64,000 bases of DNA, taken from Herbaspirillum sp. WKF16 (GTDB lineage Bacteria; Pseudomonadota; Gammaproteobacteria; Burkholderiales; Burkholderiaceae_D). The stretch is from positions 3,286,001 through 3,350,000 of the forward strand of contig NZ_CP118632.1 in NCBI RefSeq assembly GCF_028993615.1, in the 5' to 3' direction. A model generated the notes under the pieces. It made no database searches. It had not been told where the DNA came from and worked only from the letters and a program-made list of their open reading frames with translations. Positions 51,761-60,055 of this stretch are shown here, in pieces (within the stretch, counting starts at the first letter, position 1; every line of letters starts with the position of its first letter). A program made the translations under genes and the position numbers.

Positions 51761-52645
51761 ATGGCCGAACTCACCCTCCCGCTCAACGCCATCCGCGCCT
51801 TCCTCGCGGCCGCGCGCCACCAGAGTTTCACACTGGCGGCGCAAGAACTCAACGTCACCCACGGCGCCGTCAGCCGCCAGATCAAGAACCTTGAAGACTA
51901 CCTCGGCATGCCGCTCTTCGAGCGCCGCATCCGCCAGGTGCTGCTGACCGAGCGCGGCCGCCAGTTCTTCGAAGAGGCCAGCCCGGCGCTGGAGATGCTG
52001 GCCGGCGCCGCGCGCCGCGTCATGCGCGATGCGCCCACGCGACCGGTCAGCATCAACGTGCGGCCCTCGTTCGCGGTGCGCTGGCTGATCCCGCACCTCT
52101 CCGGCTTCGTCGAACGCTATCCCGGCATCGAGCCGCGCGTGGCCACCAGCACCGCCATCGTCAGCCGCGCGCCGGGACCGTTCGACATTGCCATCCGGCG
52201 CGGCGAGACCAACTGGCCGGAGAGCCTCAAGGTGCAACGCTTCATGGAGGACGAGCTGCTGCTGGTGGCCTCGCCCGCGCTGCTCAGGAACACGCCGCTG
52301 CCCGAGGCCCGCGCGATTGCCGAACACACGCTGCTGCTCTCGCGCAGCCGCCGCGGCGATTGGGAGGAGTGGAAGAAGCTGGCCGGCCTGAAGCGCTCGC
52401 GCACCCAGCCCATGCTGCATTTCGATCACGTGCACTTCGTGCTGCAGGCGGCGGTCGACGGCCTCGGCCTGGCGCTGTCGCCGGTCTCGCTGGCCGACAA
52501 CGACCTGCGCTCGGGCCGCCTGGTCTGCCCGCTGCCCGAGCTGCGCCTGCCGCTGGCGCCCTACTACCTCGGCATCAGCCCGCAGGCCGGCGCCGAGGCG
52601 CAGCTGTTCGCCAAATGGCTGGGCGAGAACCGCCTGCTGGCCTGA
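51761..52645 (+). CDS. LysR-type regulator, GcvA-like
   Basis: 294 residues. The winged helix-turn-helix (LPLNAIRAFLAAARHQSFTLAAQELNVTHGAVSRQIKNLEDYLG) is at the N-terminus, followed by a periplasmic-binding-like effector domain. The arrangement with the divergent MFS gene suggests it controls that transporter. The GcvA-like flavour (RAFLAAARHQSFT, GAVSRQI) is common and does not fix the effector. It ends six bases before the convergent tauC stop. Confidence 0.92.
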   Translation: MAELTLPLNAIRAFLAAARHQSFTLAAQELNVTHGAVSRQIKNLEDYLGMPLFERRIRQVLLTERGRQFFEEASPALEMLAGAARRVMRDAPTRPVSINVRPSFAVRWLIPHLSGFVERYPGIEPRVATSTAIVSRAPGPFDIAIRRGETNWPESLKVQRFMEDELLLVASPALLRNTPLPEARAIAEHTLLLSRSRRGDWEEWKKLAGLKRSRTQPMLHFDHVHFVLQAAVDGLGLALSPVSLADNDLRSGRLVCPLPELRLPLAPYYLGISPQAGAEAQLFAKWLGENRLLA

Positions 52646-52651
52646 CGCCCG

Positions 52652-53524
52652 CTAGCGATGCCCGCGCCACGGCGTGAGCGCATCGGCCAGGCGCCGCATC
52701 GCCAGGTCGAACAGATACGCGATCAGGCCGATCAATATGATCCCCATCACCACCACGTCGGTGCGCAGGAAGCTGGAGGCGTTGAGCACCAGTTGCCCCA
52801 GCCCGGCCGTGGCCGCCACCATCTCGGCTGCCACCAGCGTGGTCCAGCCGAAGCCGATGGCGATGCGCAGGCCGGTGAGGATGTCCGGCAGCGCCGCCGG
52901 CAGGATCACGTGGCGCAACAGCTGCCAGCGCGTCGCGCCCATGGACTGCGCCGCATGCAGCTGCTCGGCCGGCACGCCGGCCACGCCGGCGCGGGTAGAC
53001 ACGGCGATGGGAGCGAAGCAGGCCAGCCAGATCAGCAGCAGCTTGGCGGTCTCGTCGATGCCGAACCAGATCACGATCAGCGGCAGATAGGCCAGCGGCG
53101 GCAACGGCCGGTAGAACTCCAGCAACGGGTCGAAGACGCCGCGCGCGATGCGGCTGGCGCCCATCAGCAGCCCCACCGGCACCGCGGCCAGCGCCGCCAG
53201 CAGGAAGGCGCCGAACACCCGCAGCAGGCTCCAGGCGATGTGCTGCCACAGCGGCAGGCCGCCCTGGACGTTGCCGTCCCAGGCCTGCGTCGCGGCTTGC
53301 CATACCGCCGCCGGCGGCGGCAGGAACAGCGGCGCGATCCAGCCGGCCGCGGTGGCGCCCCACCACAGCAGCAATGCCACCGCGACCGTCACCGCCGCAA
53401 TGCCGGTGGACGAGCCGCTGCCCGGCCGCGGATGGATGCGCGCCGGCGGCAGCTGCGCCGAAGGCGCGTGCGGCGCTTCACGCGCGGCGGCAATGGCAGG
53501 GGAAGCGTGGTCGGCGTTGCTCAT
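52652..53524 (-). CDS. tauC: Taurine/sulfonate-type ABC transporter permease
   Basis: 290 residues. A polar, Pro-rich N-terminus (1-38) precedes about six membrane helices. The permease EAA loop is [37 protein letters not shown]. The product would form the inner membrane channel with the TauB ATPase and TauA receptor. Its ATG overlaps the tauB stop (ATGA). It is the last gene of the transporter unit. Confidence 0.9.
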   Translation of the reverse strand: MSNADHASPAIAAAREAPHAPSAQLPPARIHPRPGSGSSTGIAAVTVAVALLLWWGATAAGWIAPLFLPPPAAVWQAATQAWDGNVQGGLPLWQHIAWSLLRVFGAFLLAALAAVPVGLLMGASRIARGVFDPLLEFYRPLPPLAYLPLIVIWFGIDETAKLLLIWLACFAPIAVSTRAGVAGVPAEQLHAAQSMGATRWQLLRHVILPAALPDILTGLRIAIGFGWTTLVAAEMVAATAGLGQLVLNASSFLRTDVVVMGIILIGLIAYLFDLAMRRLADALTPWRGHR

Positions 53525-54345
53525 GCGTGCGCTCCCAGTCCATGCACCAGTTGCAACAGGCGCTCGCGCCAGGCGATGAAATCCGGCGACGACTTCACCG
53601 CGCGCGCGTCGCCGGTATCGACATAGCGGCGCAGGAACGGCAGCTCGAAATCATGCTCGATGCGGCCCGGCCGCGGCGACATCACAATCACCCGGCTGCC
53701 CAGGAACAGCGCCTCCTCGACGCTGTGGGTGATGAAGAAGACGGTCTTGCCGGTGCGCGCCCATACCTGCGCCAGCAGCTCCTGCACGCTCTCGCGCGTC
53801 AGGGCGTCGAGCGCGCCCATGGGCTCGTCCATCAGCAGCACGCGCGGATCGTTGGCCAGCGCGCGCGCAATCCCGACGCGCTGCTGCATGCCGCCGGAGA
53901 GCTGGTACACCGGCGACTTCGCCTGGCGCTCCAGTCCCACCAGCTTCAATTTCTCATGCGCCAGCGCCAGTCGCTGCGCGCGCGGCAGCCCCCGAAAGCG
54001 CAGGCCCAGCGCGACGTTGTCCTCGACGTTGAGCCACGGCATCAACGCGTGCTTCTGGAACACCACGCCCAAGGCCGGCCCGGGGCCGGAAACCGGCGCG
54101 CCGTCCAGCAGCACCTGCCCTTGCGATGGGCCGATGAAGCCGGCCAGGCAATTGAGCAAGGTGGTCTTGCCGCAGCCCGACGGCCCCAGCGCCACCACGA
54201 ACTCGCCGGACGCGATGGCAAGATCGACACCCGCCAGCGCCAGCGGCTCATCCGGCCCGGAAGATGCAAAACGCACCGACAAGCGGTGCGCCTCGATACG
54301 TCCGCCGGCCGGCTGGCCGGAGTTCAGGAAAGCCGCCTGGCTCAC
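53521..54345 (-). CDS. tauB: Taurine/sulfonate-type ABC transporter ATPase
   Basis: 274 residues. Walker [11 protein letters not shown]-loop [10 protein letters not shown], signature [15 protein letters not shown], Walker [13 protein letters not shown] and the switch His ([11 protein letters not shown]) are all present. It powers import of taurine or another sulfonate. The start is a GTG at 54345 that overlaps the tauA stop (GTGA), so translation is coupled. The N-terminal extension ([16 protein letters not shown]) is short and polar. Confidence 0.92.
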   Translation of the reverse strand: MSQAAFLNSGQPAGGRIEAHRLSVRFASSGPDEPLALAGVDLAIASGEFVVALGPSGCGKTTLLNCLAGFIGPSQGQVLLDGAPVSGPGPALGVVFQKHALMPWLNVEDNVALGLRFRGLPRAQRLALAHEKLKLVGLERQAKSPVYQLSGGMQQRVGIARALANDPRVLLMDEPMGALDALTRESVQELLAQVWARTGKTVFFITHSVEEALFLGSRVIVMSPRPGRIEHDFELPFLRRYVDTGDARAVKSSPDFIAWRERLLQLVHGLGAHA

Positions 54346-55337
54346 TGCGCCGCCTTGCGCACCCAGGTGGCATTCACCCCGGTCGCGTAATCCGGCAGCA
54401 CGTTCTGGATGGTGCCCTGGCTCTTCAGGAAAGCCGCGGTCGCCGCCAGCGACTTGGCTGCGCCGCCGCCCAGCCATTCGGCCGAGGCCTGCTGCTGCAG
54501 CGTCGGGAACTCGTACAGCGCCAGGCTCGCCGGCACCTCCGCCGCCTCCGCGCCGGACCACTTGGCGACCGCCTTCACCGGCGCCGAATCGGCGTTCCAT
54601 GCAGCCTTGTTCTTGCGGTAGTTGTCGTCGGTCTCGGCCAGCACCTTGACCAGGTCGGTCAGGAAAGCGTCGTTGTCCCTGGCGAAGGCCAGGCTCACCA
54701 CGATGCCGTCGAAGGTGGCCTTGCCGGTTTGCCTGGCGATCTGGCCCGAGGTCGTCAGCACGGCGCCGTTCTTCTTGACCTTGGCCAGCACCGGATCCCA
54801 GATGAAGGTGGCGTCGATGTCGCCGCGCTCCCATGCCGCCGCAATCTCGGGCGGACGCAAGTTGACGATCTTCACGCCGCGCGGATCGACCTTGGCGTTT
54901 TCCAGCGCCAGCAAGGCGTGGAAGTGCGAGGTCGAGACGAAAGGCACGGCCAGGCGCTTGCCCTTCAGGTCGGCCAGCGCATTGACGCCGCTGCCGTTGC
55001 GCGCCACCAGGGCTTCGGCGTCGTTGATGTTGTCGAGGATCCAGAACAGCTGGATATCCAGGCCTTGCGACAGGCCGGACGCGATCGGCGCGGAGCCGGC
55101 CTCGCCGATCTGCACCGAGCCGGAAGCCAGCGCGCGGATGACATCGGCGCCGCTGGCCAGCTTGCGGAAGGTGACCTTGTAGCCGGTCTTCTTCTCCAGC
55201 GCCTGCGCGTCCTGCGCATAACGCCAGGGCACGACCATGTCCTGGTAGGCGATCACCACTTCCTTGGATTGCGCCACGGCGTTGGCGGTGAACAGGACGG
55301 CGGCGGACAGGGCAAGGGTCTTCAGCAGTGTCTTCAT
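54342..55337 (-). CDS. tauA: Taurine/sulfonate periplasmic binding protein
   Basis: 331 residues. Signal peptide ([16 protein letters not shown]) then a TauA-type receptor, [31 protein letters not shown], with the conserved [23 protein letters not shown]. It delivers taurine or a like sulfonate to TauBC. The ATG at 55337 is preferred; the frame extends upstream into repeats. First gene of tauABC. No tauD dioxygenase gene is present; the sulfonate would instead be handled by SsuD encoded opposite. Confidence 0.92.
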   Translation of the reverse strand: MKTLLKTLALSAAVLFTANAVAQSKEVVIAYQDMVVPWRYAQDAQALEKKTGYKVTFRKLASGADVIRALASGSVQIGEAGSAPIASGLSQGLDIQLFWILDNINDAEALVARNGSGVNALADLKGKRLAVPFVSTSHFHALLALENAKVDPRGVKIVNLRPPEIAAAWERGDIDATFIWDPVLAKVKKNGAVLTTSGQIARQTGKATFDGIVVSLAFARDNDAFLTDLVKVLAETDDNYRKNKAAWNADSAPVKAVAKWSGAEAAEVPASLALYEFPTLQQQASAEWLGGGAAKSLAATAAFLKSQGTIQNVLPDYATGVNATWVRKAAQ

Positions 55338-55472
55338 TGGATTTCTTGTTGTTGAATTTGGGCGTTCCAGTATAGGAAGGGGCGTTTTGCGCGGACACGA
55401 ATATTTCCGTGAAAGCTTATGCGGTCCGGTTTGGGTTCTCTTGGCGTCGTGACGCGATGCCGGGTGTACGGC

Positions 55473-55592
55473 GCACGACGCTGGGTCCCTGCTTTCGCAG
55501 GGACGACAGGTAGTGGCGTGACGCGAGCCCGTGACGCCCGACGCGACCTCCTCCTTGTCGTTCCTGCGAAAACAGGAACCCAGCGTCGTCCG
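55473..55592. repeat. REPIN-like paired palindrome (family A)
   Basis: Half one (55473-55510): ACGACGCTGGGTCCCTGC-TTTC-GCAGGGACGACAGG. Half two (55553-55592): CCTTGTCGTTCCTGC-GAAA-ACAGGAACCCAGCGTCGTC. It lies between the divergent tauA and ssuD genes. Confidence 0.9.
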
Positions 55593-55607
55593 TGGCGCCT
55601 CCCCCAT

Positions 55608-55656
55608 CCTCCGTTCGGACTGAGTAGCCGTGAAACGGCGTATCGAAGTCAGCGTG
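55608..55656. repeat. Third copy of repeat family B
   Basis: CCTCCGTTCGGACTGAGTAGCCG, then TGAAACGGCGTATCGAAG, like the copies at 23011 and 23309. It directly follows the REPIN-like unit, as at 23.2-23.4 kb, so the two families are found together twice. Confidence 0.82.
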
Positions 55657-55727
55657 ACTCTCGCTGCCCTTGGGTAGCCTGCTCAGGACAGCCTTCGCGA
55701 GCGCATCGCGCCCAATCACATTTCCCA

Positions 55728-55755
55728 ACTAAGAAAATGCAAAAACATTCTTAGT
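55728..55755. promoter_or_regulatory. Operator-like inverted repeat upstream of ssuD
   Basis: ACTAAGAA (55728-55735) and TTCTTAGT (55748-55755) are perfect 8-base arms around an AT-rich 12-base spacer, 82 bases before the ssuD start. It could bind a LysR-type sulphur regulator (CysB/Cbl/SsuR class); the sites of those proteins are too loose to confirm it from sequence. Confidence 0.5.
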
Positions 55756-55836
55756 CATCCCACCCCAGCGGCGCTCTAATAACAAACCGGCCGTCCGGCC
55801 CAACCCAACGACCGCATCACGCAAGGAAACACCCGC

Positions 55837-56964
55837 ATGGCCACCGACATCTTCTGGTTCCTCCCCACCTCCGGCGACACCCGCTACCTCGGCACCTCCG
55901 ATTTCGGCCGCGCGCCGACCATCGACTACATGCGCCAGATCGCCGTCGCCAGCGAGAACCTCGGCTATGACGGCCTGCTGATCCCCACCGGCGCATCCTG
56001 CCTGGATCCCTGGGTCGTGGCCGCCAGCCTGGTGCCGGTGACGCAGAAGATCAAGCTGCTGGTGGCGCTGCGCACTTCGCTGGGCGGGCCGGGACCGTCC
56101 GCGCGCCAGGCCGCCACGCTGGACCAGGCATTGAACGGCCGCCTGCTGCTCAACGTCGTGCCGGGCGGCGACGCCACCGAGCTGGAGGCCGATGGCGTGT
56201 TCCTCAGGCATGACGAGCGTTATGAGGCCGCCGACGAATACCTCACCATCTGGCGCCGCCTGCTGCAGGGCGAAACGGTGGATTACGAAGGCAAGCACTT
56301 CCGCATCAGGAAGGGACAGGTGTTCCACCATGCCGTGCAGCAGCCCCATCCGCCGCTGTACTTCGGCGGCTCGTCGGAGGCCGCGCACGATCTCGCGGCC
56401 AAGCACGTGGATGCCTACCTGACCTGGGGCGAACCGCCGGCGGCGGTGGCGCAGAAGATCGCCGACGTGCGCGAGCGCGCCGCGAAACGGGGACGCACGG
56501 TGCGCTTCGGCGTACGCCTGCACGTGATCGTGCGCGAGACCACGCAAGAGGCGTGGGCCGATGCCGATCGCCTGATCAGCAAGCTGACCGACGACGATAT
56601 CGCCCGCGCGCAGCAAAACTACGCGCGCATGGATTCGGTGGGACAGCAGCGCATGGCCGCGCTGCATGGCGGCCGGCGCGACAAGCTGGAAATCGCGCCC
56701 AACCTGTGGGCCGGCGTGGGACTGGTGCGCGGCGGCGCCGGCACCTCGCTGGTGGGAGATGCCGCCACGGTGGCCGAGCGGCTGCAGGAATATGTGGATC
56801 TCGGGGTGGATACCTTCGTGCTGTCCGGCTATCCGCACCTGGAAGAATCGATACGCTTCGCCGAGCTGGTGTTCCCCCTGCTGGGCAAGCAGGCGGTGAC
56901 CTTGCGCGACCGGGCGCAGACGGGTGGAGCGTTTGATATTCGGGCGGCGCGTTCGGCGTCCTGA
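55837..56964 (+). CDS. ssuD: FMNH2-dependent alkanesulfonate monooxygenase
   Basis: 375 residues, close to the E. coli enzyme (381). Cleaves alkanesulfonates to aldehyde and sulfite with reduced flavin from a separate reductase. Cys55 in [10 protein letters not shown] matches the conserved Cys54 of E. coli, and the Arg-x-His of [12 protein letters not shown] matches the catalytic Arg226/His228. The luciferase-type barrel is complete. AAGGAAA precedes the ATG. It is divergent from tauABC, which may import its substrate. No ssuE reductase gene is in view. Confidence 0.95.
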   Translation: MATDIFWFLPTSGDTRYLGTSDFGRAPTIDYMRQIAVASENLGYDGLLIPTGASCLDPWVVAASLVPVTQKIKLLVALRTSLGGPGPSARQAATLDQALNGRLLLNVVPGGDATELEADGVFLRHDERYEAADEYLTIWRRLLQGETVDYEGKHFRIRKGQVFHHAVQQPHPPLYFGGSSEAAHDLAAKHVDAYLTWGEPPAAVAQKIADVRERAAKRGRTVRFGVRLHVIVRETTQEAWADADRLISKLTDDDIARAQQNYARMDSVGQQRMAALHGGRRDKLEIAPNLWAGVGLVRGGAGTSLVGDAATVAERLQEYVDLGVDTFVLSGYPHLEESIRFAELVFPLLGKQAVTLRDRAQTGGAFDIRAARSAS

Positions 56965-56980
56965 AGGCGTTGATGTGCGG

Positions 56981-57171
56981 CGAACGACGCTGGGCTCCTG
57001 CTTTCGCAGGAGCGACAGTCAAGAGATTGGATCAAACAGGCGCAGGTTCAAGCCATCTCCGCATTGTCGTCCCTGCGAAAGCAGGTACCCAGTGTCGTGA
57101 TCGGAGGCTGCCCCACTTGGCTACCTCCATTGACGTACGACCCCGGGCTCCTGCTTTTGCAGGAGCGACGG
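56981..57171. repeat. REPIN-like repeat with three half-units
   Basis: Half A (56981-57018), inverted half B (57063-57101) and an extra half A (57131-57171, with GGGCTCCTGC-TTTT-GCAGGAGCGACGG). It fills the space between the convergent ssuD and gcvH-like genes and may end transcription from both sides. Confidence 0.88.
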
Positions 57172-57178
57172 AGAAAAA

Positions 57179-57556
57179 TCAGGACACCAGCTTGATATAA
57201 CCGGCAGCATCCAAGAACCCCTCCACCGAAAACGGCACAGCCGGCTTCAGCTTGAAGATCCACTGATCGTAAGGCGCGCCGTTGATGGCGTCTGGCGTAT
57301 CCACCAGCGTCTCGTTGATGGCGATAACCTCGCCGTCCACCGGCGCGTGCAGGTCCGAGGCCGTCTTGTTGGACTCGACGATGCCGCACTCGCCGCCGCG
57401 CTTCAACTGCTTGCCCACCGCAGGCAGGTCCACGTACACCAGCGTGCCCAGTTGCTCCTGGCCGAAGTCGGTGATGCCGACGACCAGCGTGCCGTCGCCC
57501 TCCACCCTCACCCACTCGTGCGTCTCGGCATAGACGAGATGATCGGGAATCAGCAT
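57179..57556 (-). CDS. gcvH: GcvH-like lipoyl carrier protein
   Basis: 125 residues. One biotinyl/lipoyl domain with the lipoyl-accepting Lys64 in ESNKTASD. Overall layout (YAETHEWVRVEGDG, TLVYVDLP, APVDGEVIAINE, GYIKLVS) is that of GcvH, but the neighbourhood of the Lys (true GcvH: ESVKAASD) and the C-terminal part are divergent. No gcvT or gcvP lies nearby. It is the last gene of the large leftward operon, 31 bases after an AhpD-like gene, which suggests it carries a lipoyl group for that protein and not for glycine cleavage. AAAGGAG precedes the ATG. Confidence 0.88.
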   Translation of the reverse strand: MLIPDHLVYAETHEWVRVEGDGTLVVGITDFGQEQLGTLVYVDLPAVGKQLKRGGECGIVESNKTASDLHAPVDGEVIAINETLVDTPDAINGAPYDQWIFKLKPAVPFSVEGFLDAAGYIKLVS

Positions 57557-57587
57557 GGCGTCTCCTTTGCTTGTCTGTTGAAAAAAC

Positions 57588-58190
57588 TCAGCCTTCGGCC
57601 TTGCTGCCGTCCGGGTAGACCGGTTCGCCCAGGTTGAGCATCAGGCGATTGGCCCAGGCGAAGATGGCCACCGAGTGGATCAGGTCCAGCACTTCCAGCT
57701 CGTTCAAGCCGGCGTCTGTCAACGCCTTGACCTGCGCCGCGCCGATGTCGCCCGGCTGCTCGGTCAGCTCGGCCGAGAATTTGGCGATGGCCTGCTCGCG
57801 CGCATCGACGCCGGCGCCGTAGGGCGTGTCGAACACTTGCCTGACGGTGTCGTTGCGCTTGGCCAGCTGCTCGAAGCGTTGCGCGTGCACCGAGGCGCAA
57901 TAGACGCAGCCGTTGATGCGCGAGACCACCAGCGAACCCAGCTCGCGCTCGGCGCGCGACATGCCGCCGGGGGCGTACATGATGGCGTTGAAGGCGGCCG
58001 AGCGCTGGCGCAGGATGTCCGGCTGGTGCGCAAGGAACAGGTAGTAGTCGGAGGTCTTGGCCTTGACGTTGCTCTCTTCCAGCACCTTGATCTGGTCTTC
58101 GCTGGCGTCTTCCAGGGCGACGACGTCCAGCCACGCATCCCATTCCAGGCTTTCGTTGGTGAAGCCGTTGGCTTTGATGATTTCGCTCAT
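57588..58190 (-). CDS. AhpD-like alkylhydroperoxidase-domain protein (Avi_7169-like)
   Basis: 200 residues. The carboxymuconolactone-decarboxylase/AhpD fold carries the redox motif CVYCASVH (Cys95, Cys98, His102), with the proton-relay Glu in RAERELGS (81-86). This is the pattern of peroxidase-related enzymes that reduce peroxides using a dithiol donor. In Mycobacterium tuberculosis AhpD, that donor is a lipoyl domain. Here a lipoyl carrier gene follows directly. GAGGAGAAC precedes the ATG. The CMD-domain gene is 11 bases upstream. Confidence 0.92.
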   Translation of the reverse strand: MSEIIKANGFTNESLEWDAWLDVVALEDASEDQIKVLEESNVKAKTSDYYLFLAHQPDILRQRSAAFNAIMYAPGGMSRAERELGSLVVSRINGCVYCASVHAQRFEQLAKRNDTVRQVFDTPYGAGVDAREQAIAKFSAELTEQPGDIGAAQVKALTDAGLNELEVLDLIHSVAIFAWANRLMLNLGEPVYPDGSKAEG

Positions 58191-58201
58191 GTCTGTTCTC
58201 C

Positions 58202-58723
58202 TCAGTTGCCGGCGGCGGCCTGCATGGCCTTGAGGCCGGCGATCACGCGCAGCTGGTAGGAAATGAAGGCGATCAGCTGCGACAGCGCGACCACCGCGGG
58301 AGTGCTGATGCCGGCGGCCGGCAGCTTTTCGATGGCGGCCTTGTCGCCTTCCACCGGACGTTGCGTCAGCGCGCGCGTGAACACCAGCATGGCGCGCAGG
58401 CGCCCTTCAGGCAATTGCTCCGGCGTGCCGGTGTCGGCCGCGGCCAGCTGCGCCGCATCGGCCGGCAAGGCTTGCAGGCGGGCGCGGTAATGCGCGGCCA
58501 CGTCGGCGGCGCCGGCCAGGCGGCAGGCGTACAGGGCGACCAGCAGACGCTCGTCGAGCGCGATGCCTTCCAGCGCCGGATCGAACAGGGTGTCGTAGCT
58601 GCCCTGCGAGGCGGCGGCGACCTTGTCGCGCTGGTGACGCAGGGTGTGCAGCGGGCTGCCCGGTTCAAGGCCGGCCAGTTGGTCGATGACATCGCGGCCG
58701 ATGTCGTAGACGGGAGTGCTCAT
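58202..58723 (-). CDS. CMD-domain protein (Avi_7170-like)
   Basis: 173 residues. Opens DVIDQLAGLEPGSPLHTLRHQRDKV and contains a carboxymuconolactone-decarboxylase-like region, but there is no CxxC: a lone Cys is in LYACRLAGAADVAAHY. It is therefore probably a non-redox partner or scaffold of the AhpD-like protein, with which it commonly occurs in pairs. It overlaps the upstream hydrolase gene (ATGA). Confidence 0.88.
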   Translation of the reverse strand: MSTPVYDIGRDVIDQLAGLEPGSPLHTLRHQRDKVAAASQGSYDTLFDPALEGIALDERLLVALYACRLAGAADVAAHYRARLQALPADAAQLAAADTGTPEQLPEGRLRAMLVFTRALTQRPVEGDKAAIEKLPAAGISTPAVVALSQLIAFISYQLRVIAGLKAMQAAAGN

Positions 58724-60051
58724 GCTTTTTCCTTTGGGAGCGTGTGTTTGGAGACGGCATCGCGCAGGAACTGCTGCGCCTGCTGCCATGAATCGAGGTC
58801 GGCGCGCGCATTGGCCGAGGGCTCGCCGCCGCCGGTGCTGATGCGGCCCGAGACCGGGTGCGCATAGGTGGTCTGCGTGGTCGGCACGAACGGGAACAGG
58901 ATGGAGTGACCGGCGTTGGCGTAGTTGCGCCACAGCACCGGCCAAGCGTGTCCGACCTCGGCCAGCTTGTCGGCGACCATGCCGCAGTAGATGCTGGAAG
59001 GCCAGGAACCATCGTCGGTGGCCGACAACAGCAGCACCGGCGCGGCGATACGCTCGACCGGGATGCGCGCGCGCGCCACCGCGTCTTCATCTTCCAGCGC
59101 CGTGAGCATCGCCAGTTCATGGCGGTGCGGCGCGGGTCCGTCGTCGAAGGGTTGCCAGCTGGCGCTGCGGTTGCCTTGCCACTGGTGCGGCAAGGGCTGG
59201 CCGCGCAGCAGCCAGGTCGGCCCTTCCCTGCCCACCGCCGGATCGGCGGCGTTCTGGCCGCTGTGCACCAGCGCGCTGGGCACGTAGGCCAGCACCGCCG
59301 AGACCTTTTGCGGGAAGGTCGCGCCCAGCAGCAGCACCAGCTCGCCGCCGCGCGACTGGCCGCTGATGGCGACGAAATCGTCCTGCGGCCGCACTTCGGC
59401 GCGCAGCCAGTCAAGGCCGCGCTCGAAATATTCCAGCGGCGTATTGGAGATGTAGTCGGACAAGCCCGGCGCCTTGAAGTAGGCCAGCGCGAAGGCGGCA
59501 TAACCGCGCGAGGCATACAGCGCCGCCCGCGGCTCGTTGATGCCGCCGCCGGAACCGTTGACGATCATCACCGCCGGATGCGGGCCCGGGGTGGCCGGCA
59601 GGAACAGCGTGCCGACCAGCCCCGCTTCCCTCACCTCGCGCCGGATGACGCCCTCGGCCGCCAGCCGCTGCACCAGCCGCGTGCTGGCCGGACGGCATTG
59701 CTCGATGCCGAGGTCGGCCACCGCCGACACCGTCAGCGTGGTTTCCAGCGGCGCCATGACGTCGGCGTGGAAGTTGTCGCGCCGGCCCGGCTGGGCCGGC
59801 TGCTGCGACCACAGCAGGCCCATCGGGTCGATGCCCTGGTAGTCGCCGTCGATGGCCGGGCTCATGCTGAGGTCCACGCAACCGCTGGCGTCAGCCAGGA
59901 AGCAGGCGCTGCTGCGCCATTCCACGCCATGGCGCACGGTGGCCGACGACACCCGCACCGGTTCGCCCGGCAGCGCGCCGCTCACCACGATGCGGCGCGG
60001 CACGTCGATCAGCGCGTCGGCCGGAGTGGCCGAGATGGCGAAGTTGGGCAT
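58720..60051 (-). CDS. Acyl-CoA thioesterase / BAAT-family alpha-beta hydrolase
   Basis: 443 residues. An N-terminal beta-sandwich domain (1-130) of the Bile_Hydr_Trans/acyl-CoA thioester hydrolase type is followed by an alpha/beta hydrolase domain. The nucleophile is Ser233 in SGQSRGG; Asp is in SATDDGSWPSS and His in NAGHSILFP. It may cleave an acyl-CoA or transfer the acyl group to an amine. In vertebrates related BAAT enzymes conjugate bile acids to taurine or glycine with Cys in place of Ser; with Ser here hydrolysis is more likely. It lies four bases after the receptor gene and is translated coupled to the CMD gene. Confidence 0.88.
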   Translation of the reverse strand: MPNFAISATPADALIDVPRRIVVSGALPGEPVRVSSATVRHGVEWRSSACFLADASGCVDLSMSPAIDGDYQGIDPMGLLWSQQPAQPGRRDNFHADVMAPLETTLTVSAVADLGIEQCRPASTRLVQRLAAEGVIRREVREAGLVGTLFLPATPGPHPAVMIVNGSGGGINEPRAALYASRGYAAFALAYFKAPGLSDYISNTPLEYFERGLDWLRAEVRPQDDFVAISGQSRGGELVLLLGATFPQKVSAVLAYVPSALVHSGQNAADPAVGREGPTWLLRGQPLPHQWQGNRSASWQPFDDGPAPHRHELAMLTALEDEDAVARARIPVERIAAPVLLLSATDDGSWPSSIYCGMVADKLAEVGHAWPVLWRNYANAGHSILFPFVPTTQTTYAHPVSGRISTGGGEPSANARADLDSWQQAQQFLRDAVSKHTLPKEKA

Positions 60052-60055
60052 GGCC

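Noticed and set aside
57179..57556. Simple assignment to the glycine cleavage system
   Set aside because: No gcvT or gcvP nearby, no glycine riboswitch-like structure seen, and the gene is tied to the AhpD-like operon; GcvH function is kept only as an alternative.
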